From positions 40,138,436-40,202,435 of the forward strand of contig CM075857.1 of assembly GCA_037975125.1 (NCBI GenBank): 64,000 bases of DNA, written 5' to 3'. A program made the position numbers and the translations under genes. Below, in pieces: positions 52,188-64,000 of the stretch (its first letter is position 1; each line of letters opens with the position of its first letter). The DNA is from Latrodectus hesperus (Eukaryota > Arthropoda > Arachnida > Araneae > Theridiidae). A model generated the notes under the pieces. It had not been told where the DNA came from and did no database searches. It saw nothing but the letters and a program-made list of their open reading frames with translations.

Positions 52188-55100
52188 GTTTCAAACTACG
52201 TTTAAATGGAAGTATTAATGCACTGGAAAGTTTTCCGGTAAAGCCACTGAAGACAGGACATTCATGTATGAAGAAGGAACACTGAAAAAGGAGCATTTTG
52301 AGAGAACTGGGATCCATTTGGCAATTTTAATGCCACAGTAATGAAACTTTACTAATCAGTTTCAAACTATTGAAGCTCATTTGCCAAGAGAACTAATATA
52401 TGACTTGTTGATAAAAGAACACACACAAATAAGTCATTAAGACTTCAAACTTTTAAATGTTATTTTTCTGAATTTTATATAATAACTCAATCATTTTGAG
52501 CATGATGATCAGAAATTAAAAATTTAAAAGTAAAAATTATTTATGCCAAACTGAAGTACGGGAAATTGTAGTTAATATTTATTTAGTTAATGAAAATTGC
52601 GATTGCAGGAAGTATCATATTTATCAAAATACTTAGAATTGCAAAGGCAAATATTAGAATAATTCGTTTCATTCGTATTTTTATATCATTTAGAAGGGTT
52701 TCAATGCAGTAAGCTAAAAATAAATTATAAAAACATTTTTGTACCTATATTTAAGGAAAATAAGCTTACAAATATAGCATTTTTGTATTAAATATTTTAG
52801 TTATTCACGATATTCAAATAATTTAAAGAAGTAAGTGAAAATGAATACATTTTAGTATTTTTCTGAACAGTTAAGAAAATAAACATAAATTAGTGTTTGA
52901 TTAAGCTGCTAGAGAATAACAATTAGGAACATATTATAACATGAATAAAATTAAAAAAACTATGCTAGTTTTTTTGTATTTTATTCCTATTTTTAAGTGT
53001 ACCACATGGATGATATTGGTTAGAAACGCACAATGATCAAAATTAGACATTTTTGAATAGAGATTTTTCAAAAGTAATGTTCTAATCAGGCAATTTCGGA
53101 TTATTTGAAATGTCATTCTAAATGGATCGCAGATTATTTATGAAACTTTTGATAATGTGATCTATAAATACAATTTTGTTAATAGCAGTCAAAAGCTAAA
53201 ACCATCTCCAAAAGATTATAGGAATTTTAATGAGATGACTAAAAAATTTTTTTAGAGATACGAAGATGAGATATTTCCAAAGCATTAGATTTTACAATTT
53301 ATATTTCGAAATTAAAACCATTTATTAAGCTCTGGTGAGCTAGAGTGCCAAATATAAACTTTTATGAAGCCTGAGAAATGATGTTAAAATTAATTTCTCT
53401 ATCGGTAATGAAACTTTATTTTGTCTATTGATCAAGTAACAGTGACTTATTTGGCATTTAAACAAGAATAATTTAACAAATTAATGTCCATGAACTTTAC
53501 AGTCACTGTTATGATGTAAATTTTTCAGAACATTTGTAAATTAGCATAGTCACAGACATTTTTGGAGAGCTATGTGTTGGACATTAAACCTCAATATTTT
53601 TTATCATCAACTATTAAAACTTTGTTTAAAGCCTAGAATTATGTGTCAAAAGAATTTCCTTTCCATATTTTAAAATTAATAAAGAACTCGTTTAGCCAGT
53701 GCTATCTTGAGTAGGGAAATACAATAAAGAATGTAAGAGGAATGTTAAAGAAGAGACCCCCTCCCCCAAAAAAAGTTACAATGATGAGTGAGACATTGTT
53801 ATGTCGAATATGAAATACATTTGATTAAGCATATTAAAAGAAAGAACTCTTCGAGTTTTAGTTCTTAACAAACTAAATCGATAATGTCCTTTTGTTAAAG
53901 ATAATGATAACGATAAACAATACTATAAGTAATGACTATTTTCTAACTTTCAAACTCAATTAATTTTATTTAAGCGGAAATTTTTCCATAGTATTTTAAT
54001 CCAGTAAAAGTTTATTCTAATTTTTCTATTAGTTTCAATTTATATTGTGCTTTTTACATATTTTACAATTGAAAACATTTTATAAATACTTGAAACATCC
54101 TTATGTTATAAAAACATCTATTTAAATATTGAATGAAAAAAAAATGTCCGATCAAAATCGATTTCTTCTATTATTCAAGTTTGACTTCGAATTGTGTTTA
54201 TTGAAAAGAATAAAACTTTTGGATATAAGGAATAATATAAACAAATGAAACATAATGATAGTAGTTAAATTGATTATAAAGAGATATGATTATAAAGTTT
54301 AAGAAAATATCTTGAAAAAATTAATTTTTATAAAATGAAACTTTTTATTTAAAAAACATTTCTTTTATTTCAGTAGTGAATCACAAAGTATACTATTCGT
54401 TATTTGCTTTCTTTTTAAGAGCTATCATTTCCCGTTTCTTTTTTGGATCAACTTCAAGGAAAATTGCGTTTCAAGACTCCATCTTTCTTGTTTACCAACA
54501 GAGAGAAAATGCAAAAAGCAATCTTTTTCCACGGTGTATAAATCAGAGTCTCTTGATTACAATCACTTCACAAAGCCAGTGGGAAGAATAGACTTTCAAA
54601 GAATCAGTCAATATTTTTTTGATTAAAAAATAAAAATATAAATAACTTAAATGCTTTTTTAATACATCAACCCAGTTAATGCACTTTAAAAGTATAGATC
54701 AGATGACAATCTATGGCACGCGTGCCGGATTCGGCACAAGGTCCTAATCTCAGTGACACTCTATCTACTGCACTACTTAACATTGCAATACTGAATTACA
54801 TTGGAACAGAAATAAGAAAAACACAAAAAAATTTATTTTTGTTTAACTATATTGAAACAATACCAATAGTTTATGTTGTTTGTTTATTATTTCAATGTTA
54901 AAAAAGATATTTATAATAGATACTTGATATACATATTACTTCAAATTTTTCAGTTTTTCAAATGGAATAATTTTATTTTGAGCTTGTTATTATGTTGATA
55001 AATATCTCTAAATGAGGCATAATTAATAAGTAGTGAAATTAAATCTTGTATATTCTGTGTGATGTTAAATAAATTCAATAAATATATATTCTCTCTTGGC

Positions 55101-58100
55101 CTCTACTCCCTATTTTTATATTCTTTACCACGGGAATCGAATTACTTAAAATGTTTTTTACTGAGCAGTATCTTGAATTATGTTTGCAGATTAGTTTAGC
55201 ACACCATAGCTATAATGTTGCTAAATACTAGATTAACAAATATTTAAATACGAATACTTTCTGTCACATATTAGAAGATCTGAAGATTCCATATAATTCT
55301 GAAAAATTCATTTAATAAACATTTTTTTTAAGCAAATTCAACTCGGGAATTTAAAACCTAAAAAATTACACATCAATGAAATGGTATTGTTCTATATCGA
55401 AAATCCACTTAAATTGAAAATCCTCATAAATTTAATGCTCAGATTGTTTTATAAATTTAATGAGAGTCAAGTTACATCGGTTTATATCTATTAGGTTTAC
55501 ATATATATCATACGAAATTATGGTTTTTATGATAAATTCAAGAATATATATTTCTTTTTCGTTAATAACGAAGTAATATGATAAATGTCTGAATCATATA
55601 AAATCATTGATCGTTTTTTGTTTAATTCGTCTAGGCAATATTGTTCTATTGTTTAATTCTTATAGGCAGAACATGCACTATCTGCATGTGCAGTCTATAT
55701 GATTCTAAAACGGTTTTAGTGATTTATAAGCAACTTTATGTGAGAAAAGAATAAGGTTACGTATATAAAACACCGTCCACTAGAAAAAAATGGCGCCAAA
55801 TGATCTAAGATTGTTCGTCAACAATAGAAAATTATTTAATGACCAACAGTATATTATTCTTTTTAGGTTTACATTTAAATAACTTTTTTTGCTGTTGCTA
55901 TTTAAATAATCAATATAAAATATTTTTATTTTTAGTAGTTTTTGTAAATAAACTGTCACCAATAATCATGTGTGTTTTAGCATGGAAATTTCAATAGTTT
56001 TTTTTAAAAATAACCTTTTAATTTAACTCTTTTTAAATTTGCATTCCTAATCAATAAGAATCGATTTGGTATCAAATTGGCGTAATTTGCGCCAATATTC
56101 TTGGTGGTTTAAATTTTGCGAATGTGTCAGAATAAGTTGTGATTAGTTTGTAATTAAATTAAAACTTTTATTCCAACGTATTATTTTTATGGATGTGTTT
56201 TTTTTTAAATTTGATTTTATTAATACAGAACAAAAACGATACATTACAAGCATTGTGAATTTTTTAGAAGAAACAGTATTAAATGTCTATTCATTTGAAA
56301 CATTTCTTTCAATAACGCTAAGTAAACTCTAGTTTTTATTTCCATTATCAAGTCAACGTTAACCAGAAATTCGCCACAATTAGAATAAAAATCATTATTG
56401 AAATGCTCTTCCAGAAGAAGAGTTAAGGATGCTATCAAACTGAAAAGCTTCAAGATAACTTTTAAGATAAATAAATTTCCTTTCACTACACTATTCAATT
56501 TTTCTTATTTATGAGTATAAAGAAGGAAAGTTTTGTATGTTTAGTATAATCGGTAGGAAATGTTAACGAAATGCATTATTTCGCTGATAAAATCTGAAAA
56601 TCACTTGGAAAAAAAAATCGACTTCCTCTCGGTGGCTAATTTGCATTGAAACTATCGACCCACCATCTTGCTTTTTTGTTTTACGATTTTCTCAACCATA
56701 TCTAGTTCCAAGGGTTACGGAACAAAACTAGATTAATGATGAATTCGACCACAAGAATGCTGTATAGCTCAGATGTTTATTTTTCGATTATGTAAATTTC
56801 CTTCAAATTTTTATATTAGCAGCTGCAGTTCTCTAATTAGTGTACGGCTGTTGATTTCTTTTTCACTTATCTTTCAATGTTTTTTAACGGAATTTCAATT
56901 GTTTAGTTGAGATAAAAAGTTGACTCGAATTTAATTTCTGTCATCAAATATGTTTACATAGAAGACACAAAAATGATCATTAAATTCTTGATTATAATGT
57001 ATTAATAAAGCCTCGTTATGTTACTTAAGTTTAGTTATTTATTTCAGGGAATGCTTCATGTGAAGGAAGTATAAAGCAAAATGAGCTAAATTTGAAAGTA
57101 AAATTATGTCAGAAAAGAGCGATTTTTATAGAAAATTTGAGATAGATTTAAACATTAGTTTTAAGTACAACTAATAAAAATATACCTGTTTAAATTATGA
57201 AACAAAATAAATGCTGATAAAGAGTACACAAATAGAATAAAATCTCTATTTTATTAAATTGCATGTTATTTTTAATTAATTATTACTTTAAAGAATCGGA
57301 TTTTATTGTTTCTTATGACAAAAAATGTTTATATAAATATTATAATTTTAATTTCTACATTTATTTAGAGTTTTATATTTATTAAATATTTAATAGAGTG
57401 GGAATTATTTCCAATCGAATCTATTACTTTATACATTTCATTAAAATGTAGATTAAATATTTTAGAAAATGTAATAGTTTTATTAAATAATAATCCTATA
57501 AAATTCATTTTTCTTTCGATTGATTAGAAATTAAAATCAAAACATTTTAATAAATGTTAAAAGTAAATTCATTATATCAGAGAGAGCGAAAAATTTTTAT
57601 AAATAATATAATAAATTTATCGACATAATGATGTTTTTAGTTACATGTTTTCGCATCATTTTTACATTAAAAGAATTCTTATAATTTTTTTTTAAATATT
57701 TCTTTAACTAATGCTAAGTATTTTACTTATATAGGAAGTATTTTATTCTCCTAACAAATGTATTAAAAGAATATTTGAATACACCAATTTAATGCATCCC
57801 TTTTTTATTTAACATCTTTAGTTTAGAAAAATTCTGAATCAATAAAAGTTTTGACAGTTATATTAAAATAAATGTAAAATTTAATAGAAAAGATTAGACA
57901 TTTAAATTAAAGCTAAATTAATAAAAGCTTTTAATATTTGATATTAAAACTATGCTTTAAATGCTTAGTTAAGATCTAAATCAATAAAAACTTTTAAGTA
58001 ATAATAATATGTGAAACGCGTTATACAATAAACGGATCCGCTTATTAATGTCATCGAAGATTCTTACTTGTAATTAACGCATTTAAATGGATACATTGTA

Positions 58101-59003
58101 AGATAATCATGTATAAAGGAAAGAATTCTTGCTATGAAAAAATATACAATTTAATTTTTTATTGCAAACAACGTCCTATATTTTTTAAAATTTGTTTATG
58201 AATAACTTCCTTAAATTACTTAACTAAGTCAGCAAGTTAAAAGAAATCTGATTAATGCTTATTTCATGTTATTCTTACATACTTATAACTATGTTATGAA
58301 ACTTAGTGATTAACTTTAAAAGAGTTAATATAATTTTAATATGAAAACACAAAAAAAATAAAGTTTATTATTAATATGTTTCCATTTAACTTGGTCACAG
58401 GAAATAAAAACCAACAGAGGATAATAAAATTATTCTTCCTATTTGCATATATCTTAAATGATAATTACATAATTGAGAATAAAATAATAACAATTTAGAA
58501 AATTTGAAGAATAAAATTGTAATATTTTTAATTTCGTAGTAATCATTCTTATATTTTAGTTTTTAAGAGAGTGATAAATTAATGAAAATAATTGAAGCGG
58601 AACATAAAATAATATATAATTATTATTTAAAACTGTTTTATGTTCTATTATGTAAACCTTTAAAGTTATTATTATCTAGAGAAATTTGTCAATATCATGC
58701 AAAAAGAATTTTAAAACACATATACAGTGAGACGGATATTTAAGGTTTAGTACCTAATTAATTCTTCATTATTCTAGTCATTCAATTCCGTGTCTTCCAC
58801 TTAATTATAAAAGCCAGCACTTGATCATTGAAATATTTCGAAGCGCAGGAAATTTATTGTGGGCTATAAGATGAGATTATTTCCAGCCACCGTTCGTAAT
58901 AAAATTTAAAAAGTGAATTGTCCTGATTCAAAAATCTAACGAGATGGGTAAAAAATGTCATTTATAAAGATACAGAGCAGCAGCGATTTTGTATCCAATT
59001 ACA

Positions 59004-59067
59004 AAAATATGTCTATGCAAAGCATACATATACATTAAAATATGTCTATATAAAGCATGGACATATT
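59004..59067. repeat. Two imperfect 33-bp tandem units
   Basis: Both units carry AAAATATGTCTAT, then AAAGCAT and a CATAT-type end. Confidence 0.7.
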
Positions 59068-59203
59068 TAGTGACAAATATTTGTTTCTTCACATTTTATG
59101 ATGTTACTTAATTTTATGTTGGAAATCACACGCAAACTAATAATCATTGTAAGCATTCTTTTTTTCTGTATTTTTGTGTGCACAAGAGCATTTGGTATTC
59201 ATT

Positions 59204-59991
59204 CTTCTTCTTCTTCTTAGAGTTGGGTTTGTATGTCATTGGGCACCTCTGCTTTTATCAGCATTTTGTACTATTAACTCCAAACCCAATGTTTCCTAGT
59301 TCCAGTTGCTCGGGTCACCCACTTCATTGATAAAGTCCGATAACTCTTTAATGGAGTCTAGGTGTAACTCTCTAGTATGGATGATGCCTAAAGAAGTTAA
59401 TCTAGGGAGGGCTAGAGCATCGCATTCATAAATGATATGCTCTGGCCGTTTCCTCTTGCGTATGACATTTCCTGCAGATAGGGTCTTGCTGAAACAGTCC
59501 CATTTTATGGAGGTGTTTTCAGAAATAGTAGTGCCCAGTTATGAAGCCTACGATTAAACGTATCTTCTGCCTACAGCATCTTAGACTTTCAGAGGCAATC
59601 CTCGCTGATGATCCACAGATCATACTTTTAGCGTGGGTTTGACCAGGAGTGTTGAGCCAAGCTTCATACATCTTCCGTTTTTCCCATCTAAGAAGATTAA
59701 TTTTTACGGTCTTCAAATTGATCCCAGAAAAAGTTTCTGCACCGATGGGAGCAAAAGACGATGCTTGTTTAACAAATTCATCAGCCCTTTCATTACCTTC
59801 CGATGCCTTTGTGCCCTGGCACCCATACAAGGATCACCTTATTTCTAGTTGCCAGTTCTGTAAGAAGGTTTCTACATTCCAAAATCATTTTAGGTTTGAT
59901 TTCGAAAGAACTGGGCGCTTTTAAAGCGGCTTGACTGTCACTAAAAATGAGAATCCGCTTACCGTGGTAGCCCTTCCTCATATTTAGTCTC
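59204..59991 (-). mobile_element. 5'-truncated LINE copy, RNase H to 3' end
   Basis: Minus-strand copy bounded by an exact 12-bp duplication, TTGGTATTCATT, at 59192-59203 and 59992-60003. It begins inside the RNase H domain, continues through the Cys/His C-terminus and ends in a (GAA)n tail. The 3' 300 bp match the copy at 1257-2044. Truncation at the 5' end is the usual result of incomplete target-primed reverse transcription. Confidence 0.93.
59346..59982 (-). pseudogene. LINE ORF2 remnant: RNase H domain and Cys/His motif
   Basis: Reading on the minus strand: GKRILIFSDSQAALKAPSSF carries the RNase H Asp, VILVWVPGHKGI the conserved His segment, and GNERADEFVKQASSF the late Glu/Asp segment. 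The TGHYYF segment follows, then MGLFQQDPICRKCHTQEE with the C-x2-C part of the terminal motif. Breaks: a one-base shift near 59793-59802 between KGI and GNERAD, a TGA at 59519-59521 just after TGHYYF, and an extra base at about 59444 within the Cys/His motif. Active elements use this domain to remove RNA during cDNA synthesis. This copy lacks the reverse transcriptase and cannot be active. Confidence 0.88.
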
Positions 59992-60003
59992 TTGGTATTC
60001 ATT

Positions 60004-62709
60004 ACTTCGGCCCTGCAACTTTGTTATAGAATTTTCACTTAATTTTCTGCATTATTTTGTTAGGATCATTAATAAAAAAATTTTACTGCTAGAGACACTG
60101 CATATTGTCTCCATCTTCCAGCAGATAACACTTGCATTTTAAAATCTTCACTATGACTGAAATGGTTGAAATTCCATAGTATAGATGATGAAATAAGAAT
60201 TTACTGTATAAAGCTTTTACTGTATATAAATCAGAAAATATTCCCTGATTTCATTTGAAGAATAAGCAATTTTAAGATTAAAGGCAATATAAATTGATTA
60301 AATTGTATATACCCCACTTAAAAAATTAGATTCAATCAAAGTTGGATAACTAATTATTACAATTCACACTGCGTCGTTTTGGAATAAAATTAATTATTTA
60401 ATAGAAAATCAAAGTTCATTGTCATTTTTTTATTTTCATTGTTATTATTTTAGAATTTTTTACTAGATTGATCACTAATTAAAGAAATTAAAATGCAATC
60501 TCTTAATTAACTTTAACGTGGTTGAATGGTTTTTATAATTTTTTTCATACGAGGAAAAAAAACAATGAGTCTGGTAAAAAAATTACCCAAAATCGGCAGG
60601 AAATAAGAATCTATTTGTTTTTCTCTATTTAGAATAAATTATACTTGATTAAATTTATAAATTCATATAATAGTTAAATACTGAAATAAATGGTGGATGA
60701 TATTAATGTTCTACGTTAATAATTAAGAAAATGGAATTAGTTGTAATTTTTTATCATGCATATTTGCATTTATATGTAAAATTGTGGTTTGCACATTTTC
60801 TGTAAAAAAGAAGTCTTTATTAATAAAAGAAAAATGAAATTACTTTTCCTCTCTCATGACATTTCAATAAAATTAATTTTATCTTATTTATATGCATAAA
60901 ATGTTTTAAATTAAAATTCAATAATGACTCTAATCGTCCAAAATTCCATACCGATTATAGAGCTGAATTTATTAGAACAACAAAATAAAAAATAGTTGTT
61001 TTTTGATATCAGACATTAAATCTTAATTATGTAAATAGAATCCTCCATCGAACTTACTTTCATTCTTACGACATAACTTATGAAATGTTATCAAGTGTTA
61101 TCTGAGTAAAGATCTGTAACTATCAGTATAAAAAGGAAATTCTCTAAAATATCCTTGCAATTAAAGGGAAGAAGTCTATTATTTTTAAACAACATTCTCT
61201 ATAATTTGGCGGCTTCCTGGACCTAAGCACTTGTATTTTGATGCATTCTGATTTTAATCCATAAACATATTTAAATAAAAAATCGATTTGATAAATTCTT
61301 ACCGTGGAAAGATGTAATCTGCATATTAATAAGGTGGCTATCAATTATTAATCGAATTTTTTTCATGAAAAATGGGGGAAAATAATCATAAATCTTTAAT
61401 ATCATTTTGAAATCGTAAATTAGTTCCAAATTATTTTCTAAATATGTTACCGATAAAATTAAGTAACATATTCCAACCTGTATAATGCGTATTATTTAAA
61501 CTAATTGTACAATAAACACATTTCCTAATTTATTTTTTATTATATTTAAACATGATAATAATTATACATATTACTAGCTGAGTGAACCCACGTGATTGCG
61601 TTCTGCTTAATCACTTCACTCATGATCAATGAGCAATGAATTTTTATAGCCTGTGCTTGACTTAACACATGATTGCTTTGTTTAAATTTTACCTGAGGAA
61701 ACTGCGTGCCTAGATCTCGGAATCTCACCTATTCATGAACTGTAAAGACAAACATGAAATGAATGCAAAGAAAACAAAAACGGAACATACATTCGGTATT
61801 TTATTTTTGTACATGGCATACTGAAATAAATAAAAACACAAAGAATTAAAAAAACTCTCATATATTGAAGGTGGAATTCTTTTCATCTACCTTCCAATGA
61901 ATCTCCGAACCATAACGCACATAAGAAAGGTAAAAACCCCTTCCCCTGAAAAAAAAATGATTTTTCAAAAATTAAAAAAAAAGTTTTTTTTTTACTTAAG
62001 AAAAAGATTACACCGTGGTGATGTAGATAAAAAAGGCATATTCACATGCCCGAAATAATTTTTCTCTAATCACTAAATAAAATATTTTATCTCAACACAT
62101 AGACAATAATTTAAAAAAAATTGAACCACCTGCTTCTCTTTTGAAATGAGAAAAGTTCTGGAGGAGGAATATTACGTCATTTAGACTAATTTTATCACGT
62201 CATGAGCATCTTGACATAGAGTTCAAATCAGTGTTAAATTTTAAACTTTTTTTACAAGGGATTTTAATTAAAATTTCGATAAGAAAATTGGTTTTTATTT
62301 TAAGTGAATACCGATATCCTAATATAGATTTCCCACACTTTAATGCAGCCGTTCGCCATTCAACCATGGACAAAATTTCGGGGAACAAACTAGATAAGGA
62401 TTTCATTTACACAGATCACTTAAAATGAACGATAATAAAGGTTTAATAACAACAAACAAAACAAATTCTTGTATTGTAAAAGTTGCTATTATATTATTAA
62501 AAGTAAATATTTGTGTACAGAGAGAAAAACTAGGAATAAAGTATAGCTATGTAATAATAAACACATATATTAAGCTCTAATATAGCTATAAGCTAGGAAG
62601 ATAAATGCTAATTTAATGCAATGAAAAAAGAATCCTGATTTAATATGTTCTTTTACCATATGGCTTGCTAAAATTAGCCAAAATTTTTAAAAAAATCACT
62701 CTAGATTGA
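60004..62709. other. A/T-rich DNA, no gene seen
   Basis: No recognisable feature. Overlapping frames near 62200-62428 on both strands are short and unrecognised. Confidence 0.5.
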
Positions 62710-62900
62710 TGGTTGTTTTTTTTGTCGCTCAACGGTCACTTTTTACACACCAAGGCTAATCATGCCGGAACGAACTACTTAAAGTGGATTCCGAACCACT
62801 ACAAACATTCACGCCCAAGGGAGAATTCCAACCCACGAACTGTTGAACCGAAAACAAGAACGGCTAAGTATTTGGCTCCCAGTTCGATTAACTTCGGATT
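62710..62900 (-). mobile_element. Possible decayed SINE
   Basis: A G+C-richer block. On the minus strand, GTGGGTTGGAATTCTCCC resembles a worn box B context, preceded by TACTTAGCCGTTC. No tail or target duplication was seen, so this could equally be unrelated unique sequence. Confidence 0.3.
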
Positions 62901-63024
62901 GAAATTCAGCTTAAACGTAAAATCCTGAAAATTCTACATTAAAACAGATAAAAGTGTACACATTACAAAGTAATTTCAAGATGAATTTTGCACAACGAAA
63001 TGAAGTCTCGTGTATCGATAAACT

Positions 63025-63323
63025 GTTGTTGTTTACTAATGACACTTGGACAAGCCAAGCTCGCTATGCTATGCGAATTAAGTCGATTGGGAGCGTCTTT
63101 CGTTTTTTAATCAGAGCACCATGAAGGTGAAGGTACGACTTTGCTCTACATACTAGGTACTCGTTTATAGGGTAGGCAACCATTCACACCTCATTGATAC
63201 AAGGAAAGGACAAAGACAGGATAGATAGAGAGAGAGAAAGTACATCCATGCCCGACCGGAATTCGAATCCAGGACCTCCTTATCCGTAATCAGGCACGCT
63301 GACCACTAGACAAGTTGGTCGGC
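63025..63323 (-). mobile_element. Chimeric SINE: family 1 head joined to family 2 tail
   Basis: Read on the minus strand from 63323, the first 165 bp are family 1 (GCCGACCAACTTGTCTAGTG, a worn box B GATTCGAATTC, then CCCTATAAACGAGTACCT). At about 63147-63156 the sequence switches to the 3' end of family 2 (AGAGCAAAGTCGTACCTTCA, AACGAAAGACGCTCCC, TGTCCAAGTGTCATTAG) and ends in an (AAC)n tail. The exact 11-bp duplication ATCGATAAACT at 63014-63024 and 63324-63334 encloses the whole, so the join existed before, or arose during, one insertion. The shared 3' end suggests that the tail, rather than the head, is what the reverse transcriptase recognises. Confidence 0.9.
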
Positions 63324-63334
63324 ATCGATAAACT

Positions 63335-64000
63335 AAAAACAAGTTGGAGGAAATTATATTTAGTTGTAAATCCCACATAAATAAAAGGATATTCATGGGC
63401 TCATGAATATATTGATTTTCTTAAAGTATATTAACTTAACTGCCCGTTATCCTATATTACTATTGGTATCCGATTATAAGACCAAGCAAGATTCCACAAT
63501 AATAACTGAATAAAAAACAACATAGCAACAAATTTATACTAACTTATAAAAAATTTATATAGAAGCAACCACATCATCAAGAAGCAATTTATTACAGTTG
63601 CAGTATGTGGTTCAAATATTTAAGATACCATTAACAGTGGTTTTCAAACATGCTTTTCTTTCATTGTCAGCTGTGGGAATGATCCACAAGAGTCAAAGAT
63701 CCAAATAAAGCTGACATTGTTTGGTTATTTTTCTACGTCAACCTCCAATCAAATCTTTACCCTCATCAATAAGAAAATATTATTTTACACTACTCTAGAT
63801 AAGTATTTCTAATTTAATTGTTGCACGGTATATTTTCAGAAAGCCAACTTCTCGCCCCTAATTATAAATCGTAAACTATTTTAGTGATTGGTAAACATTA
63901 TAAACATCTTCGTATTGTTATGAAAAATGAAAATAGCATAAATATTTGAATAAATGTCTTATGTGAAAAAAAAAAAAACATTTGCTTTAGTGGAGTATAT
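63335..64000. other. A/T-rich DNA, no gene seen
   Basis: Ends in an A-run. No feature recognised. Confidence 0.5.

Larger units (their letters stand above)
51901..59191. other. Long A/T-rich stretch, no gene seen
   Basis: Apart from the motif cluster at 52161-52187 and the small repeat at 59004-59067, no feature was recognised. Frames such as 56244-56498 (minus, 84 codons, Leu-rich) and 54376-54591 (plus) have no known domain. A patch at 54712-54760 (GGCACGCGTGCCGGATTCGG) recalls the ends of some hAT-type elements but is too short to call. Confidence 0.45.

Noticed and set aside
54712..54790. hAT-type transposon end
   Set aside because: Only a short GGCACGCGTGCC-type palindrome is present. 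There is no transposase fragment, inverted partner or 8-bp duplication.

Overview
This window looks like non-coding animal DNA, most probably from an arthropod and plausibly a spider or other arachnid. The grounds are a strongly A+T-rich background (roughly three quarters A/T by eye), very long (TA)n arrays, several tRNA-headed SINE families, 3' ends of an RNase H-bearing non-LTR retrotransposon, and a decayed Tc1-like transposase. The arachnid placement is inference from the general look of these repeats, not from a gene. There is no operon, no bacterial feature, no CRISPR array, no rRNA and no convincing functional tRNA gene.

Layout. 1-12 kb: an internally deleted LINE copy (1257-2044), a SINE (3670-3965), two (TA)n arrays and otherwise A/T-rich DNA. 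13-21 kb: three SINEs of different families (13776-14113, 16401-16783, 20482-20757) and a diverged direct duplication (18442-18598 and 18951-19118). 24.9-27.2 kb: a mobile-element cluster with a (TA)n/(GTAT)n array, a Tc1-like transposase pseudogene, a SINE 3' fragment, an unexplained G+C-richer stretch, another (TA)n array and a SINE with a 14-bp target duplication. 29.8-32.3 kb: three more SINEs. 38.4-40.5 kb: a candidate first coding exon on the minus strand (signal-peptide-like start followed by a GTGAGT donor) with a TATA-like box upstream, and a decayed partial duplicate of that upstream region 2 kb away. 43.3 kb: a 171-bp foldback. 49-52 kb: two CpG-richer islands, each with a perfect TGACGTCA palindrome; the first also has a YY1-type site and a 137-codon open frame. 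59.2-60.0 kb: a 5'-truncated LINE copy with RNase H remnants. 63.0-63.3 kb: a chimeric SINE.

How it fits together. Seven retroelement insertions have exact 11-14 bp target-site duplications or plausible degenerate ones, so their borders can be read directly. The two LINE copies belong to one family: same 3' sequence, same (GAA)n tail, both 12-bp duplications. Several SINE families share a central motif around CTATAAACGGGT behind different tRNA-like heads. The copy at 63.0 kb carries the head of one family and the tail of another inside a single exact duplication. The only host-gene candidates are the minus-strand exon at 40.2 kb and the 49 kb island. Neither is proven and neither has a recognised product.
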